Notes: generated by a model not told the origin, from the letters alone. 5,738 bases of DNA from Candidatus Dormiibacterota bacterium (GCA_019234035.1 JAFALX010000217.1:1-5738), one strand, 5' to 3'; shown: positions 1-5,117, numbered from the stretch's first letter. Program-made: numbers and translations.

Positions 1-49
1 CCTCCGCGAGCCGCGCAACGCGAGCCGGCGAGCGGCGTCGAAATGTGAC

Positions 50-601
50 TCAGCCGGCGGTTGTCGCGGGGGCGACCGTGTCTGGATCCGGCGGCAGCAC
101 GAAGCCGACCTCCAGCGCATCGGCGAGCGCGCGCAGCCGCGCGTAGAAGCCGCTCGTGTGCGGGGAGCGGGGGAGGCGCAGACCGCTGAAGTCGAAGTGG
201 TGCACCCACTCGTGCAGCACGGTGTTGAGGAACACCTTGGGGCTGATCACCTGCTGGCGGACCGCGGTGCGGTGGTAGATGCGGATGCGAGCGCCGGTGA
301 CCCGTCCCTCGCGGGTGGTGCACTGGTAGTAGCCGTACGTCTTGCTCTGCAGGCGGCGCCCATCGTGCTCGTGGACCTGCGGCCGGTCCGCGACGGTGAT
401 CTGGCAGGGCTCGAGTCCGGCGAGGTCGTCGAGCTCGTTGACGAGCATCTGCGCCAGCCGCTTGCGCTCGGCCGGATCGTCGCCTGATCCGGCGATGCGC
501 ATCGCAAGCCCGCGGGCGACCGGGCTCGGGAGCACCGGCAGACCGGCGGCGGCCTGGCTGCGGAGATACGCAGAGTCTGGGGGGGTGCGCCGGCCGAACA
601 T
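50..601 (-). CDS. SprT-like zinc metalloprotein (HExxH), 183 aa
   Basis: A small soluble protein with a zinc-metallopeptidase signature. The active-site helix reads LHEWVHH (H130, E131, H134), and a likely third ligand is H148 in SPHTSGFYARL, matching the 'H...F..RL' pattern that follows HExxH in SprT-like proteins. The N-terminal ~60 residues are charged and helical (AERKRLAQMLVNELDDL). Residues 65-120 look like beta strands and contain a Cys/Tyr-rich YGYYQCTT. There is no signal peptide or membrane segment, so it is probably cytoplasmic; its substrate is unknown. I chose ATG at 601 because GGGGGAG lies three bases upstream and because the open frame further upstream is only the antisense shadow of the neighbouring oxidoreductase, rich in Arg and Ala. 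It lies 26 nt downstream of the oxidoreductase on the same strand, so the two are probably co-transcribed. The family call rests on the motif and its spacing; a stand-alone housekeeping-type peptidase is the likeliest role. Confidence 0.8.
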   Translation of the reverse strand: MFGRRTPPDSAYLRSQAAAGLPVLPSPVARGLAMRIAGSGDDPAERKRLAQMLVNELDDLAGLEPCQITVADRPQVHEHDGRRLQSKTYGYYQCTTREGRVTGARIRIYHRTAVRQQVISPKVFLNTVLHEWVHHFDFSGLRLPRSPHTSGFYARLRALADALEVGFVLPPDPDTVAPATTAG

Positions 602-627
602 TTGCTCCCCCGAAGTATACGGCGGCG

Positions 628-1539
628 CTATTCCACGAGAAGGACGACGCGACCGTGGCTGTGTCGGCTCGCCACGCGTTCGAGCGCGGCGCGCGCGTCG
701 TCGAGCGGGTGCGTCGAGTCCGTGATGGCGCGAAGTTGCCCGCGAGCGGCCAGGTCGAGCACCGCGCGGAGCCGCGGGCCGTTGGTGTTGGCGCTGTAGG
801 GGATGGCCTTCACGCCGTCCGGAATCGAGGTGGGCTCGCCGGCGATGAGGAGCGCGCGGCCGCCCTGCCGCACGGTGGTCACCGCGGCGGCGCCCGTGTC
901 CCCGCCGGCGGCGTCGAGAAGGACGTCGACTCCGGCGGGCACGAGCTCGCGGACCTGCGCGGGCCACTCGGGGTCGTGGTAGTCGAAGCTGGCCGCCGCA
1001 CCCAGGTCCTTCAGCAGCTCGTGGTTCTCGGCGCTCGCCACGCCGATGACGCGCGCGCCGCGGATGCGCCCGAGCTGCACGGCGACCGAACCCACGCCGC
1101 CGGCGGCCGCGGTGACGAGCAGCCATTCGTGATCCTGCAGCCCCGCGCGGTCGTCCAGACCCTCGAGCGCCGTGCCGCCGTTGACGACGAGCCCGGCGGC
1201 GTCGACCGCCGGAACCTGCGGCGGCTTCATCACCGTGCGGCTGGCGGGCGCCGACACGAACTGCGCCAGCCCGCCGGGGTGCGTCAGGCTGGCCACGACG
1301 TTGTCGCCCCGTTGCAGGTCGCCGCTGCCGATGATGACGACGCCGACCACCTCGTACCCGGGGATGACCGGGAATTGCTGCTCCCCGGACAGCCCACGCA
1401 TCTGCTTGACGTCCCAGTAGCCGACGGCGGCGGCGCGGATGCGGATGATGACGTGCTTCTCGCTGGGTTCCGGCGCCGGCAGGGTGCCGAGCTGGATGAC
1501 GTCCGGCTCGCCGAACTGCTCGTAGTACGCGGCTCGCAT
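628..1539 (-). CDS. MDR-family NAD(P)H:quinone oxidoreductase-like protein (zinc-free alcohol dehydrogenase family), 303 aa
   Basis: A medium-chain dehydrogenase/reductase of the quinone-oxidoreductase (zeta-crystallin-like) group, expected to use NAD(P)H to reduce quinones or enones in the cytoplasm. The N-terminal GroES-like domain (about 1-125) begins MRAAYYEQFGEPDVIQL and has PVIPGYEVVGVV where zinc enzymes carry PGHE, so the catalytic zinc ligands are absent. The Rossmann domain starts near residue 140 with LLVTAAAGGVGSVAVQLGR (the AGGVG nucleotide loop, 146-150). Further family landmarks are VDVLLDAAGG (about 204-213) and the C-terminal PLDDARAALERVASRHSHGRV. Its 303 residues are slightly short of the usual 310-330. 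The start at 1539 has AGGAG four bases upstream and gives the canonical family N-terminus. It heads a probable two-gene operon with the SprT-like gene and is divergent from tyrA. The substrate cannot be read from sequence. Confidence 0.9.
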   Translation of the reverse strand: MRAAYYEQFGEPDVIQLGTLPAPEPSEKHVIIRIRAAAVGYWDVKQMRGLSGEQQFPVIPGYEVVGVVIIGSGDLQRGDNVVASLTHPGGLAQFVSAPASRTVMKPPQVPAVDAAGLVVNGGTALEGLDDRAGLQDHEWLLVTAAAGGVGSVAVQLGRIRGARVIGVASAENHELLKDLGAAASFDYHDPEWPAQVRELVPAGVDVLLDAAGGDTGAAAVTTVRQGGRALLIAGEPTSIPDGVKAIPYSANTNGPRLRAVLDLAARGQLRAITDSTHPLDDARAALERVASRHSHGRVVLLVE

Positions 1540-1632
1540 CGCTCTCCTGAACGCGAACGGTGGTGCTGCCGCACACCATGGCAGGCACGCGCCCGTCCGT
1601 GCCCTCTCCTCGGGTGGTGACGCGCCCGCACA
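1540..1632. promoter_or_regulatory. Divergent intergenic region between the oxidoreductase gene and tyrA
   Basis: This 93-bp gap must hold promoters for both directions. Toward the oxidoreductase I see only its ribosome binding site (AGGAG on the minus strand, about 1544-1548) and no clear -10. Toward tyrA there is a CACAAT hexamer at 1629-1634 but no good ribosome binding site, which suggests a leaderless message. No convincing operator palindrome was seen. Confidence 0.45.
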
Positions 1633-1634
1633 AT
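1629..1634 (+). promoter_or_regulatory. Candidate -10 element for leaderless tyrA transcript
   Basis: CACAAT sits seven bases upstream of the ATG at 1642, the distance expected when transcription starts at the initiation codon. The surrounding 16-mer (1622-1637) recurs with one mismatch at 3752-3767, ahead of the Trypco2 operon. No good -35 hexamer is seen. This is inference from spacing and repetition only. Confidence 0.35.
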
Positions 1635-2781
1635 GCTGGCGATGGAGGCGCAGGAGCACCGAGCCGCACGATCGGTGCTGATCGTGGGGGCCGGGATGAT
1701 CGGCACGTCGGTCGCCATGGCGCTCGCGGAGCGCGGGCATCGCATCCTGCTCGACGACAAGGATCCGGTCAACCTGAGCGCCGCCGTGCGCGTCAGCGGA
1801 GGTGCGGCGTATGCGGCAGAGGCCGTGGACCTTGCGGTCGTTGCCGTGCCGCCGAGCCGCACCGGCCCGGTCCTGCTCGACCTGCTGCGCAGTGGAGCCG
1901 CCGCTGCGGTGACGGACTGCGCGAGCGTCAAGGCGGAGCCGCTGCGCGTCGTGACCGCAGGCGTCTGTGCGTGGACGGACGACGAGCGACCCGTCGCAGC
2001 TCGGACGGTTGCGTACGTCGGCGGTCACCCGCTGGCCGGACGGGAGCGGCGCGGTCCGCGTGCCGCGCGCGTCGACCTGTTCGCCGGCCGGCCCTGGGTG
2101 CTCACGCCGCACGAGGGCTCGAGCAGCGACGCAGTGAGCGCAGCCGAGTGGGCGGTGCGCGAATGCCGCGCCACGCCGGTGTTCATGACACCTGCGGAGC
2201 ACGACCGCGCGGTGGCAGTGACGAGTCATCTTCCGCAGATGCTGGCGTCGGCGCTCGCGGGCCAGCTCGAGCACGAGGACGATCACGTGCTCGCGCTCGC
2301 CGGCCAGGGGCTGCGCGACATGACACGCATCGCGGGGTCGGATCCCGAGTTGTGGTCCGACATCGTCACAGGCAACGCGGATGCGGTCGCGGAGGTGCTC
2401 GATCGCGTTGCGTCGCGGCTGCTCTTCGTTGCCGGGGGATTGCGTGATGCACCACCGGAGGTGGCGGCCGAGGTGGTGCGCGCGCTCGTCGAATCGGGAC
2501 GATCCGGACGGCAGCGCATGCCGGGCAAGCACGGCGAATCGCCTCGCGTGTACCGCGCGGTGCCGGTGGTGGTGCCGGACGAACGCGGCCAGCTCGCACG
2601 CCTGCTCGGGGACGCGGCTGAGGCGAACGTGAACATCGAGGACATCCGCGTCGATCACGCGCCGGGTCTCCCGGTGGGGCTCATCGAGCTCTATGTCGCA
2701 CCGGACGCCGAGGAGACATTGAGCCGCGCGCTTGCGCTCCGCGGCTGGACTCTCACGTCGCTCGAGACGGATGAGACCTAG
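1633..2781 (+). CDS. tyrA: Prephenate dehydrogenase with C-terminal ACT domain (TyrA), 382 aa
   Basis: Catalyses NAD-dependent oxidative decarboxylation of prephenate to 4-hydroxyphenylpyruvate, the committed step to tyrosine, in the cytoplasm. The N-terminal Rossmann domain carries VLIVGAGMIGTS (GxGxxG, 19-24), with acidic residues 41-42 ending strand 2 as expected for NAD. Family landmarks follow in order: TDCASVK (94-100, S98), GGHPLAG (H132), LFAGRPWVLTP (149-159), SHLPQMLA (H199) and GQGLRDMTRIAGSDPELW (R232). Residues about 305-378, beginning RVYRAVPVVVPDERGQLARL, form an ACT domain, which usually mediates tyrosine feedback inhibition. Length and layout match the Bacillus/actinobacterial TyrA type. 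ATG 1633 overlaps the candidate -10 hexamer, so the real start may be ATG 1642 (MEAQEHRAARS). Q202 stands where many homologues have the second His of SHLPH. No aroA or other shikimate gene is adjacent; a tRNA gene follows at once. Confidence 0.95.
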   Translation: MLAMEAQEHRAARSVLIVGAGMIGTSVAMALAERGHRILLDDKDPVNLSAAVRVSGGAAYAAEAVDLAVVAVPPSRTGPVLLDLLRSGAAAAVTDCASVKAEPLRVVTAGVCAWTDDERPVAARTVAYVGGHPLAGRERRGPRAARVDLFAGRPWVLTPHEGSSSDAVSAAEWAVRECRATPVFMTPAEHDRAVAVTSHLPQMLASALAGQLEHEDDHVLALAGQGLRDMTRIAGSDPELWSDIVTGNADAVAEVLDRVASRLLFVAGGLRDAPPEVAAEVVRALVESGRSGRQRMPGKHGESPRVYRAVPVVVPDERGQLARLLGDAAEANVNIEDIRVDHAPGLPVGLIELYVAPDAEETLSRALALRGWTLTSLETDET

Positions 2782-2784
2782 ACT
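2779..2784 (+). promoter_or_regulatory. Candidate -10 hexamer of the tRNA-Leu gene
   Basis: TAGACT fits the TAnnnT consensus and ends nine bases before the mature tRNA 5' end; its first three bases are the tyrA stop codon. No convincing -35 lies 16-18 bases upstream inside tyrA. Read-through from tyrA is an alternative source of the tRNA transcript. Confidence 0.4.
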
Positions 2785-2793
2785 GGCTCGTGC

Positions 2794-2878
2794 GCCGAGC
2801 TGGCGGAATGGCAGACGCGGCGGTCTTAAAAACCGCTGGGGCGTAAGCCCCGTCTGGGTTCGACCCCCAGGCTCGGCA
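2794..2878 (+). tRNA. tRNA-Leu (anticodon UAA)
   Basis: An 85-nt class II tRNA that folds fully by eye. The acceptor stem is GCCGAGC (2794-2800) with GCTCGGC (2871-2877), and the discriminator is A2878. The anticodon stem is GCGGT/ACCGC (2820-2824, 2832-2836) around the loop CTTAAAA, giving anticodon TAA at 2827-2829, which reads UUA and UUG. A long variable arm, GGGGC-GTAA-GCCCC, is characteristic of Leu and Ser tRNAs. The T arm is CTGGG-TTCGACC-CCCAG (2854-2870). The 3' CCA is not encoded; GA follows the discriminator, so CCA must be added by nucleotidyltransferase. It lies 12 nt after tyrA. The DNA beyond it looks accessory, so its 3' end is a plausible integration site, but no second copy of the 3' end was found in the window. 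Confidence 0.97.
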
Positions 2879-2880
2879 GA

Positions 2881-2918
2881 CCGAATTCACTTATCGCACT
2901 GGCGAAATCGGAGTTCGG
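2881..2918 (+). repeat. Imperfect inverted repeat just downstream of tRNA-Leu
   Basis: CCGAATTC (2881-2888) can pair with GAGTTCGG (2911-2918) through eight pairs including one G-U, around a 22-nt loop. It could help end tRNA transcription, but no T-run follows. A chance match is possible. Confidence 0.25.
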
Positions 2919-2982
2919 ATCGCTTGGGCACTCGACTTGCCGTCATGAGCCCGCAGCGGCCACGCAGAGTGGTCGGCAATTA

Positions 2983-3014
2983 ATTTGAGTTGATGCGCCA
3001 TCGGTAACTCAAAT
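2983..3014. repeat. Perfect 9-bp inverted repeat with inner 4-bp stem, AT-rich
   Basis: ATTTGAGTT (2983-2991) and AACTCAAAT (3006-3014) are exact reverse complements. Directly inside them GATG (2992-2995) pairs with CATC (2999-3002) around a CGC loop, leaving GGT as a bulge, so 13 pairs could form in all. The arms are strikingly AT-rich for this genome and are bordered by CAATTA on the left. It sits between the tRNA and the decayed Wadjet gene. There is no T-tract on the plus strand, so it is not a textbook terminator. A recombinase or integrase site, an operator, or a transposon scar are all possible; none is proven. Confidence 0.6.
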
Positions 3015-3030
3015 CCTCCGCCGTCACCGC

Positions 3031-3528
3031 ACTGGGTACCCGGTCACGTTATCCGTTGGAACGCCCCTGGCCATCCTCCGGTGCTCGTCTGCGAGAACCC
3101 GATGGTTCTGGAACATATGAAGACTCAGATGGGCGATGCGCCCGCGATGGTTTGCGTGGGCGGACGTCCCAACACGGCGGCCGCGACGCTGCTCGGGTAT
3201 CGGCGGGGTGCAGGCGTGGCGTTGCGATATCACGGAGACTTCGACTACCCCGGACTCGCCATTGCGAACGAGGTGGTCGCACGCTTGGGCGCGGTGCCGT
3301 GGAAGTTCGACACGGCGTCGTACTTGCGCGCCGTCGAGAGGCACCCCGGCGTTCCCGCTCGCAGGACGCTGCGTCGAGGCGAGCTGGGATCCACACCTCG
3401 CCACCGCTCTGATGGAACACGAGCGCGCGATCCACGAAGAAGCGCTCATCGATGACCTGCTCGTTGAGAGCACGAAGATCAGCTCGGCGTGCGGGGAACT
3501 TGAGCGTGGCGAGCTGCCATCGGTGTGA
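3031..3528 (+). pseudogene. Frameshifted C-terminal remnant of a TIGR02679/DUF2399 (Wadjet JetD-like) Toprim protein
   Basis: Full-length relatives are the Toprim nuclease subunit of Wadjet plasmid-defence systems. Here only the C-terminal part remains, split over reading frames. A first short piece, TGYPVTLSV (from 3031), resembles the segment before the Toprim core but lies in a different frame. The core, frame from 3081, has VLVCENPMVLEHM (Toprim glutamate at 3093-3095), VGGRPNTAAATLLGY, and LRYHGDFDYPGLAIANEV (DxD aspartates at codons 3237 and 3243), then GAVPWKFDTASYLRAVER. Near 3339 the homology jumps by one base into the frame ending at 3528: FPLAGRCVEASWDPHLATAL, then HERAIHEEALIDDLLVES, the family's usual C-terminus. 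The stop-free frame before 3081 reaches only to 2994, so several hundred N-terminal residues are gone. No JetA, JetB or JetC gene is in the window. The key catalytic codons survive, but the shifts and missing N-terminus make a functional product unlikely. The family call is by motif recognition. Confidence 0.75.
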
Positions 3529-3593
3529 ACTCCTTCTTCGTGCCTGATTGAGTGGAAGTGCTCGCACGACCCCGCCGATGCGGGCGCCGGTGA

Positions 3594-3625
3594 GCCACCG
3601 TGAGACGTCGTGAAGCGACGGTGGC
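3594..3625 (+). repeat. 8-bp inverted repeat, GCCACCGT/ACGGTGGC
   Basis: The arms 3594-3601 and 3618-3625 are perfect reverse complements separated by 16 nt. An alternative inner stem, CGTCG/CGACG, shares bases with the right arm, so two exclusive folds exist. No T-run follows. It could be an operator or part of a terminator after the Wadjet remnant. Confidence 0.35.
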
Positions 3626-3683
3626 CGCGTGCGGATCGCGGCGGCGCCGAGGTCGAGCCGGCCGCGGCAGGGCGGTGCTGTCT

Positions 3684-3700
3684 CACGCCGTCGCGGCGTG
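3684..3700 (+). repeat. GC hairpin, 7-bp stem with 3-nt loop
   Basis: CACGCCG (3684-3690), loop TCG, CGGCGTG (3694-3700): a compact stable hairpin. It lies about 110 nt before the Trypco2 start and may act as a terminator-like or regulatory structure. There is no T-tract, and GC-rich DNA gives such hairpins by chance. Confidence 0.35.
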
Positions 3701-3762
3701 TCACATCCTCCGGGCGTGTCTCGTCCTGGGTGGAATCCTTCATCGCCGACAGCGCCCGGACA

Positions 3763-3792
3763 ATGCTCATCGGCGCCTTTGCTCGTCGTTAA
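3763..3792 (+). other. Possible nine-codon upstream reading frame (MLIGAFARR)
   Basis: ATG at 3763 follows the repeated 16-mer motif and ends in TAA 20 nt before the Trypco2 ATG. It has no ribosome binding site and overlaps the -35 candidate of the downstream promoter. It would matter only if transcription starts at the upstream GACAAT. Low confidence that it is translated. Confidence 0.15.
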
Positions 3793-3806
3793 GGCGGGCG
3801 CATACT
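3779..3806 (+). promoter_or_regulatory. Candidate promoter of the Trypco2 operon, leaderless
   Basis: TTGCTC (3779-3784), a 16-bp spacer, then CATACT (3801-3806), and six bases later the ATG at 3813. This spacing predicts transcription starting at or next to the start codon. No ribosome binding site precedes the ATG, which agrees with a leaderless message. An additional upstream -10 candidate is GACAAT at 3759-3764. Confidence 0.45.
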
Positions 3807-3812
3807 GTGCGC

Positions 3813-4154
3813 ATGCCCGAGACCCCGCGCCACGCTCAGGCCGAAGCCAGTTACGGGTTGCCACAGATCTTCAGCGCTCTCCGTGCGGACCTGATCGCAT
3901 CGCAGGACGTCCTTCTTGGCGCGGACAGGAAGCCGATGCTTCAGGTCACCGAGGCGCAGATCGAGCTTGCCTTCACCCTCGAGCACTCGCTGACGGGTGG
4001 TGGCGGGATCAATCTGAAGTTCTTCGGCGTCGGATTTGAGGGTAAGGGTGAGAAGGGCCGAACTGAAGGCACGACTCACAGGCTCACGCTGAGCCTGGGT
4101 CCCGTCGAAGGGGCGGAGACCGGCGTTGTGGGTCCGCTGCCACCCGCGGAGTAG
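3813..4154 (+). CDS. Trypco2-like (trypsin-co-occurring domain) protein, 113 aa
   Basis: A small soluble protein that is essentially one domain. A short disordered start (MPETPRHAQAEASYG) is followed by a helix LPQIFSALRADLIASQ (about 16-31), then strands LQVTEAQIELAFTLEHS (about 43-59), a glycine turn TGGGGINLKFFGVGFEGKG (61-79), and a last strand THRLTLSLGPV (88-98). This 'LRaeL ... V.L.l.v ... K.w...g ... htv.LtL.P' layout is that of the Trypco2 family, which comparative genomics links to trypsin- and caspase-like effectors in prokaryotic conflict systems; its biochemical role is not established. The start is ATG 3813, six bases after a CATACT -10 candidate; upstream in-frame sequence is low-complexity Arg-rich shadow. 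Two bases separate its stop from the next gene, so it leads a coupled operon. I infer a sensor, adaptor or specificity role for the peptidase encoded third. Confidence 0.75.
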   Translation: MPETPRHAQAEASYGLPQIFSALRADLIASQDVLLGADRKPMLQVTEAQIELAFTLEHSLTGGGGINLKFFGVGFEGKGEKGRTEGTTHRLTLSLGPVEGAETGVVGPLPPAE

Positions 4155-4156
4155 AG

Positions 4157-4510
4157 GTGAGCATCCTCGATAGCCAGGACTGGAGCGGCGAGAACGAGCG
4201 CATCCATCTGAACGCCGATCAGCTCGAGCAATTGGCTTCCGCATACCACGAATGGGCCGCAGCGCATCCGCGCTCGAACCGGCCGTACATGGCAATCGTC
4301 GGCGGTACAGAGCTCACGCCCTTGGAGATGGCTGACGCGCTACGGGATCGCGATTCTCCCTGGCACGACGCTGTTGTCGGCATCTTCGAGGTTGGCATCA
4401 GCGGGTTCGCGAAGGGACCTGACGAGGCGCTGCGGCAGCGCATCGAGCTCCTGCGCAGAGAGACGGAGGAGTTTCGGTCCGACCAGACCCGCAGCCCCGC
4501 GCTTGGCTGA
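4157..4510 (+). CDS. Unrecognised helical protein in the Trypco2/peptidase operon, 117 aa
   Basis: I do not recognise this protein. It starts with GTG at 4157, two bases after the previous stop, with GGAG (4148-4151) at proper spacing; translational coupling is likely. Residues about 17-35 form a helix (HLNADQLEQLASAYHEWAA). A short segment RPYMAIVGGTELTPLEMADAL follows, then an apparent helix with WHDAVVGIFEVGISGF (about 69-84), and a charged C-terminal helix LRQRIELLRRETEEF (about 92-106). There is no signal peptide, no clear membrane span, and no Cys or obvious catalytic motif. Its last eight bases overlap the start of the peptidase-like gene. Position between a Trypco2 gene and a peptidase suggests an adaptor, an inhibitor holding the peptidase in check, or the peptidase substrate; this is inference from context only. 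Confidence 0.8.
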   Translation: MSILDSQDWSGENERIHLNADQLEQLASAYHEWAAAHPRSNRPYMAIVGGTELTPLEMADALRDRDSPWHDAVVGIFEVGISGFAKGPDEALRQRIELLRRETEEFRSDQTRSPALG

Positions 4511-5117
4511 TCTCCTCTTCGTCGCCCCCGGCGGGTCCGGCGCTGCCGCGTTCCTGGTCACCGCGAGCTCCACGCTCCAGAGTCGCACGCCGTCAGCGAG
4601 TCATGCCATCACTGCGCTGCATCTCAACGCCGCCACCCGGGCAGCCGTCGATGCAGCGATCCGCAGCAATGAGAGCCTGCTGTATTTCGGGCATGCTGAA
4701 CGCGACGAGTTGGGTGATGCTCCGGACATCGTGGTCGATTTGACCAACGTCGGCGGCGTCTCGGGCGTGATCGTCGCCATGGGATGCCACTCCGCAGCAG
4801 GCCTCGGGGCAACATTTCATGGGAGCACGCAGCGCGCCTACCTTGGCTTCGACGACCTCATCCGGATCCCGGTGTTCGCGCCGAACCGAGCCATAGAAGC
4901 GTTCGAGGACGGGCTCACGCCGCTGGTGGCGCAGGCGGCGTCCGTGGCCGATGCACGTGATGCCCTCGATGCGGAGTTGATTGCTGCTGCGGGCGATTAC
5001 CTGCGCTTGCGGCGCCGGTATGGGATCACGGACAGCGAAGCACTCGATGCGAGGGATATGTTGCGGAGCGACACGCTGGCGCTTGTGGCCTCCGGAGCCA
5101 CAGCCAGGTCGCTCTGA
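4503..5117 (+). CDS. Compact caspase/CHAT-like putative cysteine peptidase, 204 aa
   Basis: Likely the effector of the operon. A hydrophobic strand then His, SLLYFGHAERDEL (H64), is followed about 30 residues later by a second strand ending in Cys, VSGVIVAMGCHSAAGLG (C95). This order and spacing are those of the caspase fold (clan CD: caspases, CHAT, gingipain-like), where His and Cys form the catalytic dyad. GSTQRAYLGFDDLIRIPVF (108-126) and helical segments FEDGLTPLVAQ and VADARDALDAELIAAAGDYLRL follow, as in the C-terminal half of such domains. No fused sensor, TPR or NTPase domain is present, making it unusually minimal. TTG at 4503 is the best start: it overlaps the previous gene by 8 nt, and in-frame sequence upstream is a shadow of that gene. 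No good ribosome binding site is near, so initiation probably depends on coupling. A pseudo-enzyme, or a non-peptidase with a similar fold, cannot be excluded. Confidence 0.7.
   Translation: MADLLFVAPGGSGAAAFLVTASSTLQSRTPSASHAITALHLNAATRAAVDAAIRSNESLLYFGHAERDELGDAPDIVVDLTNVGGVSGVIVAMGCHSAAGLGATFHGSTQRAYLGFDDLIRIPVFAPNRAIEAFEDGLTPLVAQAASVADARDALDAELIAAAGDYLRLRRRYGITDSEALDARDMLRSDTLALVASGATARSL

Larger units (their letters stand above)
3529..3812 (+). promoter_or_regulatory. Gene-free leader region upstream of the Trypco2 operon
   Basis: This 284-nt stretch has no reading frame with recognisable protein features. It contains two inverted repeats (3594-3625 and 3684-3700), a 16-mer at 3752-3767 nearly identical to the one before tyrA, a nine-codon reading frame (3763-3792), and a candidate promoter right before the ATG at 3813. 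Open frames on the minus strand here are rich in Arg and Ser and look like shadows. Confidence 0.5.

Noticed and set aside
655..1620. 321-codon plus-strand open frame opposite the oxidoreductase gene
   Set aside because: It is antisense to a clearly recognisable MDR protein, has low-complexity Gly/Arg/Val composition and no domain; a typical high-GC shadow.
1560..2447. 295-codon plus-strand open frame overlapping tyrA
   Set aside because: It is in a different frame from the well-supported TyrA, strongly Arg/Ala-rich, with no motif.
602..2658. Long minus-strand open frames extending the SprT-like and oxidoreductase genes upstream (to 1669 and 2658)
   Set aside because: The extra N-terminal sequences are Arg/His/Ala-rich antisense readings of tyrA and of the oxidoreductase in another frame. 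Good ribosome binding sites and family-consistent N-termini mark the true starts at 601 and 1539.
2732..2983. Short plus-strand frame reading through the tRNA
   Set aside because: Its middle (WRNGRRGGLKNRWGVSPVWVRPPGS-like text) is simply translated tRNA-Leu, a well-known false ORF.
3024..3864. Minus-strand open frames of about 250-270 codons opposite the Wadjet remnant
   Set aside because: Composition is Arg/Ser/Pro-rich with no recognisable motif, while the plus strand carries clear Toprim motifs in broken frames.
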